A stretch of DNA of 9,160 bases, from the NCBI GenBank assembly GCA_946408315.1, contig CAMJRV010000072.1, forward strand, positions 1 through 9,160, read 5' to 3'. Position 1 is the first letter of the stretch; each line of letters begins with the position of its first letter. Shown here in pieces: positions 1-6,201 of this stretch. The DNA comes from an uncultured Bacillota bacterium (GTDB lineage Bacteria > Bacillota > Clostridia > Peptostreptococcales > Anaerovoracaceae). The position numbers and the translations under genes are program-made. Under the pieces are notes generated by a model, which ran no database searches, had not been told where the DNA came from, and saw only the letters and a program-made list of their open reading frames with translations.

Positions 1-136
1 CCCCATAATACTATAATAGTAATTCCCTATATCGACGCAATCTTATCCTGAATTTATGCTTTTATGTATCGATTGTCTGAGTAATAGGCCGATTGATCCC
101 TTTACAAAAAGATTACCTACCTGCAGCCAACACAAT
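1..136. other. Left flank, no supported gene
   Basis: No reading frame with a believable ribosome binding site or recognisable product is visible on either strand. The only signal is a weak promoter-like pair on the minus strand, pointing left out of the window: TTGCGT (complement of 35-40), 16 bases, then TATTAT (complement of 13-18). It may drive a gene beyond the left edge, but A+T-rich DNA gives such matches by chance. Confidence 0.45.
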
Positions 137-174
137 AAAAAATACGGATACGATGAAATCGTATCCGTATTTTT
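137..174 (-). terminator. Rho-independent terminator after tRNA-like 3' end, copy 1
   Basis: Positions 138-154 and 158-174 form a perfect 17-bp stem closed by a 3-base loop (GAA). On the minus strand the stem ends in a run of T (complement of 137-142), and on the plus strand it also ends in T (170-174), so it could stop transcription from both sides. It starts 1 base after the encoded CCA of the tRNA-like fragment and lies about 60 bases downstream of the Fic stop codon, so it probably ends the Fic operon transcript. The homologous hairpin at 1267-1308 differs at paired positions in a compensatory way. Confidence 0.85.
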
Positions 175-234
175 ATGGAGCTCCCGGGCGGACTCGAACT
201 GCCGACCGGTTGTTGTTGGTAAGGTGACATAAAT
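168..234 (-). repeat. 67-bp direct repeat, copy 1, with tRNA 3'-end (att-like)
   Basis: On the minus strand this contains GGTC, a T-arm (GGCAG, loop TTCGAGT, CCGCC), a 7-base acceptor strand CGGGAGC, discriminator T and CCA. It matches 1302-1368 without gaps at 60 of 67 positions. The T-stem carries one A.C mismatch (GGCAG against CCGCC), absent from copy 2, so this copy is the more decayed one. No D-arm or paired anticodon arm lies upstream, so it is not a complete tRNA. The repeat begins directly at the Fic stop codon. Best reading: an attachment-site remnant left by an island that integrated in a tRNA 3' end. A discriminator U fits tRNA-Thr or tRNA-Gly, but the isotype cannot be fixed. Confidence 0.75.
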
Positions 235-969
235 CTATTTCTTTTCGCCGTTGTCGGTGCGATATTCATGCGCAACAGGTTTATAGTCTTCCGACTGATA
301 TTTTCGATACTTCTCACCTTGGGAAACTGCGTCTTCCTGATCTAAATCATCCACGTAATCCATTGGTTCCGTGCAGATCGCATCCAACAGAATTTTCTCA
401 AGATGTTCAAATTCAGAATACTGATCGAGGCTGGCCAATACAAAAGCGTTGCGAACATATCCCGCGCTCGCGGCTAGAAGATCCTGATCAAAGTAATAAT
501 CGTAATGCTCAACAAAAAACGTCATTAGCATTACGATTGTACGCGTATTTCCCTCACGGAAAGGATGTACCTTCCAAAGTGGAGGAAAGGCTCTGGAAAT
601 CTGTGCCGCAAATTCTTCACGATTCAATTTCTTCCATTGTACTTGATTTATTTCTTTCCATGCAGCGTCCAAGTCACGCTTAATATCACGGACATTGGAA
701 TACCAGACGCTAATACCCGCTAGGAGGTCCTCTCGCTTTTGGATGTTGATCGTTCGGAAGACTCCGGCCCAATCATACACATCTTCAAATAAAGTCTTAT
801 GAATTGTCTTGATTCCCTGCGTGGAAAAATCATCAAAGCCTTGTTCATAGAGCAGCATCATGCTTGCCCGGGACAGTTCGGCCTCGGCCAGGTCCAATTC
901 CTTTTCATCAAGGATATTCAACAAATTGCGCAGAACAGAGCTTTCTTTATAAAGATAAGGATCATTCAT
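235..969 (-). CDS. Fic/DOC family protein, putative AMP-transferase toxin
   Basis: Fic enzymes transfer AMP (rarely other nucleotides) from ATP to a hydroxyl side chain of a target protein; bacterial class I members such as VbhT poison DNA gyrase and topoisomerase IV. This 244-residue protein has the active-site loop HPFREGNTRT at 135-144, with the expected His135, Phe137, Glu139, Gly140, Asn141 and Arg143. The N-terminal YDWAGVFRTINIQK block (65-78) matches the usual Fic YxWAGxxRT region. Against the canonical HxFx(D/E)GNGRxxR, the second loop Gly is Thr142 and the last Arg is Val146. I recall the GNTR form from many Firmicute Fic proteins, so activity is plausible but not certain. The C-terminal 45 residues are charged and look disordered. 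The gene starts 9 bases after the small antitoxin gene, in the class I antitoxin-first order. The start ATG has only a weak AGG upstream, which suggests translational coupling. The stop TAG touches the tRNA-like repeat. The cellular target is unknown. Confidence 0.9.
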   Translation of the reverse strand: MNDPYLYKESSVLRNLLNILDEKELDLAEAELSRASMMLLYEQGFDDFSTQGIKTIHKTLFEDVYDWAGVFRTINIQKREDLLAGISVWYSNVRDIKRDLDAAWKEINQVQWKKLNREEFAAQISRAFPPLWKVHPFREGNTRTIVMLMTFFVEHYDYYFDQDLLAASAGYVRNAFVLASLDQYSEFEHLEKILLDAICTEPMDYVDDLDQEDAVSQGEKYRKYQSEDYKPVAHEYRTDNGEKK

Positions 970-978
970 AAGCAGTAC

Positions 979-1161
979 CTATAGCGTGCGCCTATGCTTT
1001 GCAATTAGCGCGGCCTTCATTTCAGCACCAGAAATCTCTCCCCGTGCCCACTGTGCCGAGAGCTTTTTCGCTTGAAGCGTTACAGGAACGCCTTCTATTT
1101 TATTAACTGCATCGGCAAGCTTTACCGCAGTTAAACGTCGAAACTGTAATTCCGGAGACAC
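979..1161 (-). CDS. VbhA-like antitoxin of the Fic protein
   Basis: Class I Fic toxins are held inactive by a small separate protein whose inhibitory helix places a Glu in the ATP-binding site. This 60-residue product sits immediately upstream of fic and has the expected layout: an IEG segment (Ile22-Glu23-Gly24) followed by the C-terminal ARGEIS/EM pattern common in VbhA-family antitoxins. The inhibitory motif is usually [S/T]xxxE[G/N]; here the first position is Val19, so E23-G24 is kept but the Ser/Thr is lost. The start is GTG at 1161, chosen because AAAGGAG (complement of 1170-1176) lies 8 bases upstream; the overlapping ATG codons are out of frame. The family call rests on context, length and the short motif, since no long similarity can be tested here. 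Confidence 0.75.
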   Translation of the reverse strand: MSPELQFRRLTAVKLADAVNKIEGVPVTLQAKKLSAQWARGEISGAEMKAALIAKHRRTL

Positions 1162-1177
1162 ATCATCAACTCCTTTA

Positions 1178-1191
1178 TTTATAGTATATCA
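1178..1191 (-). promoter_or_regulatory. Promoter candidate for the Fic antitoxin-toxin operon
   Basis: The minus strand reads TGATATACT (complement of 1183-1191), an extended -10 element (TGn plus TATACT), overlapping a second -10-like TATAAA (complement of 1178-1183). No good -35 is seen, as expected where an extended -10 is used. Transcription would start near 1176, giving a leader of about 15 bases with the AAAGGAG ribosome binding site at its very beginning. Confidence 0.45.
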
Positions 1192-1225
1192 CAAATCAGT
1201 TTAAAAAGTTTTAAAATTTACACCC

Positions 1226-1252
1226 GAGCTCCTTCTGCCGGCGGTTCGAATC
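1226..1252 (+). other. Inverted T-arm-like remnant
   Basis: The plus strand carries GAGCTCC (1226-1232) and then GGCGGTTCGAATC (1240-1252), resembling the AGCTCC and GGCGGTTCGAGTC parts of the flanking tRNA-like repeat but in opposite orientation and with the order of parts changed. No T-stem can form. It may be a rearranged tRNA fragment or chance similarity. Confidence 0.25.
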
Positions 1253-1266
1253 TCTTCAAAAACTAT

Positions 1267-1308
1267 AAAAAATATGGACACTACGATTTACGTAATGTCC
1301 ATATTTTT
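1267..1308 (-). terminator. Rho-independent terminator after tRNA-like 3' end, copy 2
   Basis: Positions 1268-1280 pair with 1296-1308 (13 bp). After one mismatch (C1281, A1295), 1282-1285 pair with 1291-1294, closing a 5-base loop. A T-run follows on the minus strand (complement of 1267-1272) and on the plus strand (1304-1308). It lies about 75 bases past the AbiEii stop and probably ends the AbiE transcript. Compared with 137-174, pair C145-G167 is replaced by T1275-A1301 and pair T149-A163 by C1279-G1297, so pairing has been kept while the sequence drifted. Confidence 0.85.
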
Positions 1309-1368
1309 ATGGAGCTCCCGGGCGGACTCGAACCGCCGACCTGTGGTTGTTCGTAAGGTAGTATAAAT
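1302..1368 (-). repeat. 67-bp direct repeat, copy 2, with tRNA 3'-end (att-like)
   Basis: On the minus strand: GGTC, T-arm with perfect 5-bp stem (GGCGG, loop TTCGAGT, CCGCC), acceptor strand CGGGAGC, discriminator T, CCA (CCA is the complement of 1310-1312). The part from variable loop to CCA is 1310-1341. Upstream, ACCTTACGAACAAC is shared with copy 1 apart from one base but does not form an anticodon stem, so the 5' half of a tRNA is absent. The repeat lies 14 bases after the AbiEii stop codon. Copy 2 has an intact T-stem, so it could be closer to the functional attachment sequence. Confidence 0.75.
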
Positions 1369-1382
1369 TCTCTGTAATGCAA

Positions 1383-2345
1383 TTACCTGTCAAGCCCTTG
1401 CAACAGCTTATATAGCTTGGCCATCTGCGTTATTACATCAGAAAACGGAATGGCGTCTGATTCGTTAAAAACGTATACCCTCTGCATATCGGCAAAAGTC
1501 TCCTGAAGCTTGGCATCGCTTTCCAGTGCTTTGAAAAGCAGAAAATCAGCGAAGGGCTTTTGTGCCAAGTCACTGCCGATTCTGTTTTGTTCCTCGCGCC
1601 GCTTATACTCAATCATTTTCAGCAGTTCATCCTCATGTGTAAGCAGCGCTGAGATTCTCTCGGTTTTCATCATCAAGGTCAGGTCATATAAGTGCTTTGC
1701 TACATCAAACAGCATCTGTCGTTGATAATAAAATTCTGCCGCCAGAATCTTGTCCGCAAAAATGCGCTCCATCTTGATGGTCTTCACTTCAAAAGGAAAT
1801 ACGTCGTAACTGTCACGAAGGATTACCTGCTGCTCAGAGTCTGCCGCCGTATAGAGCAACGGCTCAACCAGAAGAGATTCCACGGGCTCGCTTATCGTAA
1901 ATGATGTCGCCTCGACTTTTACATATCCGAATCTCTGGAGGGCGTCATCGGCGTCAATTTGGGTTACCGGCTGATATTCATATACGCTGGTGATGCTGCC
2001 TTTCGCATTAATCTCTTTGGTTTTGTCGTTTGTTCTCGGCAGAGAGGCGTAACCATTAGCCACAGTTTCCAGTCTCTTTTTGCCCTGAGATTTCGAACAG
2101 TCCTGCACCTCAACTGTTAGATCAATATCTTCTGAAAACCTTTTCAGGCTCCCGATTGCCTTGTATAACGCAGTTCCGCCCTTAAAGTAAGCGGGCAATT
2201 CCTTTTGCCAAGTAGCAAGCTCAGAAAGAAGCAAGGTAAGATAATAATCCTTTTCGAGGATATCTTCCCTGACTCCTGTCTTTTCCGATATTACCGTAAG
2301 TAACGCCTGGAAGGCGTCCCTATCCTTGTGCAGTTTCATATCCAT
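1383..2345 (-). CDS. AbiEii-type nucleotidyltransferase toxin (type IV TA)
   Basis: AbiEii/AbiGii (PF08843-type) toxins are DNA polymerase beta-like nucleotidyltransferases that arrest growth and give phage resistance by abortive infection; related enzymes modify tRNA 3' ends. This 320-residue protein shows the family's core: FKGGTALYKAI (55-65) followed by RFSEDIDL (69-76), where Asp73 and Asp75 are the metal-binding DxD pair. Further on are VKTIKMERIFADKILA (187-202, with Lys199) and AKHLYDLTLM (216-225, Lys217 and Asp221), which match the later conserved Lys and Asp blocks. The ATG at 2345 overlaps the TGA of the upstream antitoxin gene in a TGATG junction; a GTG one codon upstream is possible. 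GGAGAGG just before supplies the ribosome binding site. Translational coupling of antitoxin and toxin is likely. All expected motifs are present, so the gene looks functional. Confidence 0.92.
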   Translation of the reverse strand: MDMKLHKDRDAFQALLTVISEKTGVREDILEKDYYLTLLLSELATWQKELPAYFKGGTALYKAIGSLKRFSEDIDLTVEVQDCSKSQGKKRLETVANGYASLPRTNDKTKEINAKGSITSVYEYQPVTQIDADDALQRFGYVKVEATSFTISEPVESLLVEPLLYTAADSEQQVILRDSYDVFPFEVKTIKMERIFADKILAAEFYYQRQMLFDVAKHLYDLTLMMKTERISALLTHEDELLKMIEYKRREEQNRIGSDLAQKPFADFLLFKALESDAKLQETFADMQRVYVFNESDAIPFSDVITQMAKLYKLLQGLDR

Positions 2346-2989
2346 CACCTCTCCACCAATACATCTACTAAATTGAGAAGCGTCTTTTGCGGGTAGTGCT
2401 GTCTGGCATAAGTCAGGGCTTGAACTGTATTCAGATTATTTTTTTCAGCGAAATTGCGGAGTAACCCTTTAGGATTCTCCACATCAACAGGAGCCTCCTG
2501 TAAATCTCTTATGCCGTCGAGTAACTGCAGATAGCGGAAATTTCCGGCGTTAACTGTAATTACCGGCTTCCTGACAATAATGAATCTGTCATCTATATTT
2601 TTGCGATAGGCATTGGTAGCAATTTCGCGCCTTTTAGGAACCTGAGTGGTCAAGCCTAATTTATTCATAAGGGAGAATCCTGTTTCGTAGCCGATTATCT
2701 CGTCGCCGCGGCGGGTAAGCAACTGCGTCTCGATCAGTTCTTCGCTCGGACGAGCCTTGCCGAAAACCGTCTGCCTGGCGCGATAATAAACGCCTTTTTG
2801 GTAACGCTCAATCAAGCCCTTATCCGCTAAGCGCTTCAATGTGACATTAGTAATCGGCCTGGCTTTATTGACAGGAACTTTATATTCCTCGGCCATTGCT
2901 TCTGCTATGACGTCAGTCTGGAATGCCTGACCATAGGGGATGTCGGCTATTTTTTTCGTGATGAATTCGCCATAAGTGCGATGCTCCAT
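2345..2989 (-). CDS. AbiEi-type antitoxin and autorepressor (type IV TA)
   Basis: AbiEi proteins neutralise AbiEii without binding it stably and repress their own operon by binding inverted repeats in the promoter. This 214-residue product has an N-terminal winged-helix region (about 20-73), with ITNVTLKRLADKGLIERYQK as helix and turn and GVYYRA as the wing, and then a C-terminal domain of the DUF6088/AbiEi type. The frame is open to an upstream ATG at 3052, but that codon lies inside the predicted -10 box. The start at 2989 is preferred because AAAAGGAG (complement of 2999-3006) lies 10 bases upstream of it, once the bases between are counted. The stop codon overlaps the abiEii start. The gene follows the SEC-C gene by about 100 bases containing its own promoter. 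Confidence 0.88.
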   Translation of the reverse strand: MEHRTYGEFITKKIADIPYGQAFQTDVIAEAMAEEYKVPVNKARPITNVTLKRLADKGLIERYQKGVYYRARQTVFGKARPSEELIETQLLTRRGDEIIGYETGFSLMNKLGLTTQVPKRREIATNAYRKNIDDRFIIVRKPVITVNAGNFRYLQLLDGIRDLQEAPVDVENPKGLLRNFAEKNNLNTVQALTYARQHYPQKTLLNLVDVLVER

Positions 2990-3010
2990 AGATAAGGACT
3001 CCTTTTCGGT

Positions 3011-3058
3011 GTTATTATCTTGTAATTTATATGATAATATTATTGACTCCATAATAAC
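3011..3058 (-). promoter_or_regulatory. Inverted-repeat operator candidate for AbiEi
   Basis: Eight-base perfect arms, GTTATTAT (complement of 3051-3058) and ATAATAAC (complement of 3011-3018), are separated by 32 bases; the upstream arm contains the -10 box. A smaller palindrome, ATAATATTAT, sits between them at 3034-3043. AbiEi antitoxins are known to repress by binding inverted repeats at their promoter, so the position fits. The A+T-rich content lowers the specificity of the match. Confidence 0.45.
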
Positions 3059-3079
3059 ATATTATGCACAAAAAATCAA
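3051..3079 (-). promoter_or_regulatory. Sigma-70-type promoter of the abiEi-abiEii operon
   Basis: On the minus strand TTGATT (complement of 3074-3079) is followed after exactly 17 bases by TATTAT (complement of 3051-3056). Both boxes are close to consensus. The predicted start near 3044 gives a leader of about 55 bases before the ATG at 2989. The -35 box begins 9 bases after the upstream SEC-C gene's stop codon. Confidence 0.7.
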
Positions 3080-3087
3080 TCATGTGA

Positions 3088-5487
3088 TTATAGATCTTCT
3101 AAATGAAGGCAACACTTCTTATACTTTTTGCCGCTACTGCAAGGACAAGGATCATTTCGGCCAACCTTTCTGTGATTTTGTCGTTGAAAGCTTTCTATTC
3201 TGCTTTTTGTGATTTCGACACTCAACACTTTTAAACGTTCAATCTCACCAGCCGGAATGTCACTATAATTGCATTGCTTTCCTTTTGCACCATGCAATTT
3301 TCCGTCTTTGTCATAGTCGAGGTCAATCCACATGATCGGCATTGATTCATCGCTAAGAATGGAGGACAAGACGTAATCCTGGCGGTCTTTTGTACTCATG
3401 ATCTTTATACCGGGCATCGCAACAAACAGGCAATATCTGATTTCACCAAAAGCTGATATCACGAGCATTCTCCCTATTTCAGGTTGCCTTCGCAGTGCAT
3501 GGTGGATGCCTTTACAAAACTCTTCCTTGGCTTCCGAAGACATATCCAACAAAAAATGTGCAACGTTGATCTTATTTGTTTCTAATCCCTGTTCTAACAG
3601 CTGAATTATCTCTGTTATTTCATTCGGTATGTCCTGTTTTGGCTTCGCTGCATTTAGTTCGGGGAGATACAATCTGCAGAAATAGTTGTCTAAATCTTGC
3701 CTGAAACCATGCCAGTTTACCCTGTGTTCTGCCGGGAATTCAGAGGCTGTAATTGAGTACATATTATGGCAAATATACATACCCAAATGGTCAAGTTCAT
3801 CGTTCATTGCAATTTGAGGAATATCTATCGCCAGTTTTCGTTGTTTTAAAAAATGCAGAAAATAGATAGGCGAATCAAAATAGTTTTCGTATGATAACAG
3901 GTCATCATATGAAATTACTATTGTTTTACTTGAAAGAGTGATAAAACTCAGTTTTTCGGCCTTCGCCGCAAAGTCATTAAAATTATCAACAGTAACAGAG
4001 AATGAATAAACTTCTTTGAATTCGGAGATGTTGTTGATTTCAAATTTCTTTTGCTTATCTACGTCATAGAATGGAGCAGGCTGATGTCCTTCTATGTACT
4101 TAATAGTTCGGCTGCTTTGAGAATCCGCTTCTTGAGCGAGCTTTGTATATGCTTTTATATGAGCATCGAAATCATTAATCGGTGGTGTCTGGGGGAAGGA
4201 ACCCGCTTTTACTTCGATGATAAACAGGTATTTTTCATATGTAATTAGTAAGTCATTCTCGTTCATCTGTTTTAAGGAACTGCCTACAGGATAGTAATTT
4301 CCTATATAAGCCGTTGCTCCGGGTAGCAGCTTCAAGAATAGTCTTTTTACCATATCTTCACTGGCTAAATTCTGACGTTTGCTCCAAGTATCGACGTACT
4401 CAGGTTTCTGTCGGAAGATTTCCTTCTGTAAAGCTCTGTAGATATTATCGAATAAGGAATAGTAATCAAATCCGTATGAGATTCCATCTATTTTTATAAA
4501 CGGCTTCCTTTTGGTTGGCAGTTCCATGATTGGCCAGCCTGAAAATTCTGAGCCGTCGAAAAAGGTTTTGCATTCCCCAATGCCAAAAGACAGAGCATCA
4601 ATCAGCCTTGTATCCCATCCGGTAACGTGAGCGATGTTGTTTAAAGCTTCGCCGAATATTTTCTCAACGATTGGATTCATTACATCTCGTGCATCTTCTA
4701 TTGCTTCTTCGGAGGCTGTTTCTAAATCTACAGTTTCAAATAACTCATCAAACTTTTTCCCCATGTCCATCCAGGCATCCCCTAAGCCCTGCGACATAGA
4801 ATATTCAAGTTTTTCAAGTCCCTCTATTATCTGATCAGCCGTAACGCCGAACAATTCTATAAGTACATCATTATGAGGAGGTAAAAGATTTTTGAGCGGT
4901 TCAAGTTCAAATACTTGATAGCGGTTACCCCTAACAAGATAGAGCATCTGTGATTCTACAATATAGTGCATCATCTCATCAGGAATATCGCCGGAAGCTT
5001 CTTTAGATGCCGCCCAATAATGATAAAAATATACGAACTCCTTGTACAAATCTTCTACGTCTGCAAGAATTGAATGCCACCGTTTATCCTGATCTTCTTT
5101 TGATTCCGTATCATCAAAATGGTTTTCTGATGAAACCAAGATGCTTTGTATATATTCCTGAGCTCTGATAGTCATATTTTCTTCACTTGTATAATCAAGC
5201 TCCGAAAATTTATTCAGATGGGACAGCATGGCCATATCTTTAGTAAATTTAAGAATCATTAAGGGATCACAGGTTGATATTTCTTCTCGTATTTTTTTAA
5301 CCTTTTCGTCTATGCGTTCCTTTATCTTTGGGTATTCCTCTCTATAAAATGAACGAATCTGAGCGTGCTGTTCAGGCGTGCTCAGATTACGCATAGACAC
5401 AACTTTTCCATAGCGGGCAAGCTCAAACAGTCCGTCATTATAATAGTCATCAGCTTTTACTGGTTTTTGTTTTCTCTTTTTAGCCAT
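3088..5487 (-). CDS. SEC-C zinc-motif protein with PD-(D/E)XK/NERD-like nuclease core
   Basis: I do not recognise a named gene. The 799-residue product ends in a SEC-C motif: GRNDPCPCSSGKKYKKCC (776-793), with Cys781, Cys783, Cys792 and Cys793, a zinc site known from SecA tails and many stand-alone proteins. In the middle, ENDLLITYEKYLFIIEVKAG (410-429) fits a PD-(D/E)XK nuclease of NERD type: Asp412, two beta strands, then Glu425-x-Lys427, followed by a helix with AYTKLAQEA (446-454). The first 340 residues are mostly helical and acidic, with the basic start MAKKRKQK. Residues 570-770 form another uncharacterised domain. No signal peptide or membrane segment is seen. ATG 5487 is preferred to TTG 5517 because GAGGA lies upstream of it. 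It follows a tail-anchored membrane protein gene by 33 bases, probably in the same operon. Likely role: nucleic-acid cleavage in phage defence; this is inference. Confidence 0.72.
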   Translation of the reverse strand: MAKKRKQKPVKADDYYNDGLFELARYGKVVSMRNLSTPEQHAQIRSFYREEYPKIKERIDEKVKKIREEISTCDPLMILKFTKDMAMLSHLNKFSELDYTSEENMTIRAQEYIQSILVSSENHFDDTESKEDQDKRWHSILADVEDLYKEFVYFYHYWAASKEASGDIPDEMMHYIVESQMLYLVRGNRYQVFELEPLKNLLPPHNDVLIELFGVTADQIIEGLEKLEYSMSQGLGDAWMDMGKKFDELFETVDLETASEEAIEDARDVMNPIVEKIFGEALNNIAHVTGWDTRLIDALSFGIGECKTFFDGSEFSGWPIMELPTKRKPFIKIDGISYGFDYYSLFDNIYRALQKEIFRQKPEYVDTWSKRQNLASEDMVKRLFLKLLPGATAYIGNYYPVGSSLKQMNENDLLITYEKYLFIIEVKAGSFPQTPPINDFDAHIKAYTKLAQEADSQSSRTIKYIEGHQPAPFYDVDKQKKFEINNISEFKEVYSFSVTVDNFNDFAAKAEKLSFITLSSKTIVISYDDLLSYENYFDSPIYFLHFLKQRKLAIDIPQIAMNDELDHLGMYICHNMYSITASEFPAEHRVNWHGFRQDLDNYFCRLYLPELNAAKPKQDIPNEITEIIQLLEQGLETNKINVAHFLLDMSSEAKEEFCKGIHHALRRQPEIGRMLVISAFGEIRYCLFVAMPGIKIMSTKDRQDYVLSSILSDESMPIMWIDLDYDKDGKLHGAKGKQCNYSDIPAGEIERLKVLSVEITKSRIESFQRQNHRKVGRNDPCPCSSGKKYKKCCLHLEDL

Positions 5488-5520
5488 AGTACGAATCCAT
5501 CCTCGAAAACTTATCAATTA

Positions 5521-6129
5521 TTAGCTAAGCCCTAACCGCCAGATAATAACCGCTGCTATTACAGTGACCGCAATAGGAATAATTATTTTCCAGAACAATT
5601 TTGAATACCATGTTTCTTTATGTTCTTTTTGAAGCTTAGGTTTTGATACGGCACTACTGTGTGCTACGACTGTGCCAATTGACGATTCAATTTTCAACGC
5701 AGGCTTGGCTTTCTTATCTATGGACGCAAACAAAATGCTTTGCTCCATGGTCAACGCATCCTTCAGAGAAATCAAATACTTCTTCTCATCACTCGATAGT
5801 ACAATATTTACTTTCTTATCTTCCGGATTCCTTCTTGTCCAAAAGTGCGCTAATGTATCCGAAAGAAAAGCTTTGCTATCTTTAGCTAATACGAACAGTG
5901 TTTCAGGTTTTATAGCTAAACCGAAAGCATTTTCCTTGAATTCTTCAATTGAGGAACACTCATAATCAATTTGATTGGCAGAAAAAGAAAACGAAGAGGA
6001 TATTTTTAAAGCTTCTATATCCCCAAATACATATTCAAAGCAACGAGAAAGCCATTCATAAGTATTTATGACATCTTCATATGTATCGAGTAAATACCTG
6101 CTCTCAAAGGTATAACTGAATTTAGACAT
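5521..6129 (-). CDS. Tail-anchored membrane protein of unknown function
   Basis: A 202-residue protein with no family that I recognise. Residues 1-170 are soluble-looking and mixed helix and strand, with an aromatic-rich N-terminus (FSYTFESRYLLDTYEDVI, 4-21). A Lys/His-rich linker (about 160-177) leads to one hydrophobic segment, IIIPIAVTVIAAVIIW (182-197), and a five-residue tail. This predicts a C-tail anchor with the N-terminal domain in the cytoplasm. The frame is open to 6279, but the start at 6129 is chosen because GGAGG (complement of 6136-6140) is 6 bases upstream; the longer version would overlap the promoter at 6251-6279. It is the first gene of a likely two-gene operon with the SEC-C nuclease-like gene. 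The pairing suggests a membrane-bound sensor or effector partner of that protein, but no motif proves this. Confidence 0.7.
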   Translation of the reverse strand: MSKFSYTFESRYLLDTYEDVINTYEWLSRCFEYVFGDIEALKISSSFSFSANQIDYECSSIEEFKENAFGLAIKPETLFVLAKDSKAFLSDTLAHFWTRRNPEDKKVNIVLSSDEKKYLISLKDALTMEQSILFASIDKKAKPALKIESSIGTVVAHSSAVSKPKLQKEHKETWYSKLFWKIIIPIAVTVIAAVIIWRLGLS

Positions 6130-6201
6130 ATTCTTCCTCCAACATTGCAACGAGCCGCATATAAAATAAATTACCTCGCAGAGAAGTAATTTAAGTAGTC
6201 C

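Larger units (their letters stand above)
168..1368 (-). mobile_element. Candidate mini-island: Fic module between tRNA 3'-end repeats
   Basis: A Fic toxin and its antitoxin lie between two same-direction copies of a 67-bp tRNA 3'-end sequence spaced 1134 bp apart. Elements that integrate at tRNA 3' ends leave exactly such direct repeats, and tandem insertion gives islands separated by tRNA fragments. No integrase is encoded inside, so if this is an island it would move only in trans or as part of a larger neighbour. The alternative is duplication of a tRNA-terminator cassette without integration. The boundary assignment is inference. Confidence 0.4.

Noticed and set aside
168..234. Complete tRNA gene ending at the encoded CCA
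   Set aside because: The T-arm and acceptor strand are present, but there is no D-arm and no matching 5' acceptor strand. Sequence that looks like an anticodon loop (TTACCAA; TTACGAA in copy 2) has no paired stem, and the fic coding sequence lies immediately upstream.
168..1368. tmRNA 3' end or integron attC sites
   Set aside because: The seven-base acceptor, discriminator T and CCA fit an ordinary tRNA better than tmRNA. The GTTRRRY and RYYYAAC cores of attC are not present in the right places, and no integron integrase is seen.
3060..3090. Terminator after the SEC-C gene
   Set aside because: A T-run follows a possible AATC/GATT hairpin, but the stem is only about 4 bp and the run overlaps the -35 region of the abiE promoter. 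It is too weak to call.
5488..5517. Longer SEC-C protein starting at TTG 5517
   Set aside because: There is no ribosome binding site before it. The ATG at 5487 has GAGGA upstream and a typical basic start.
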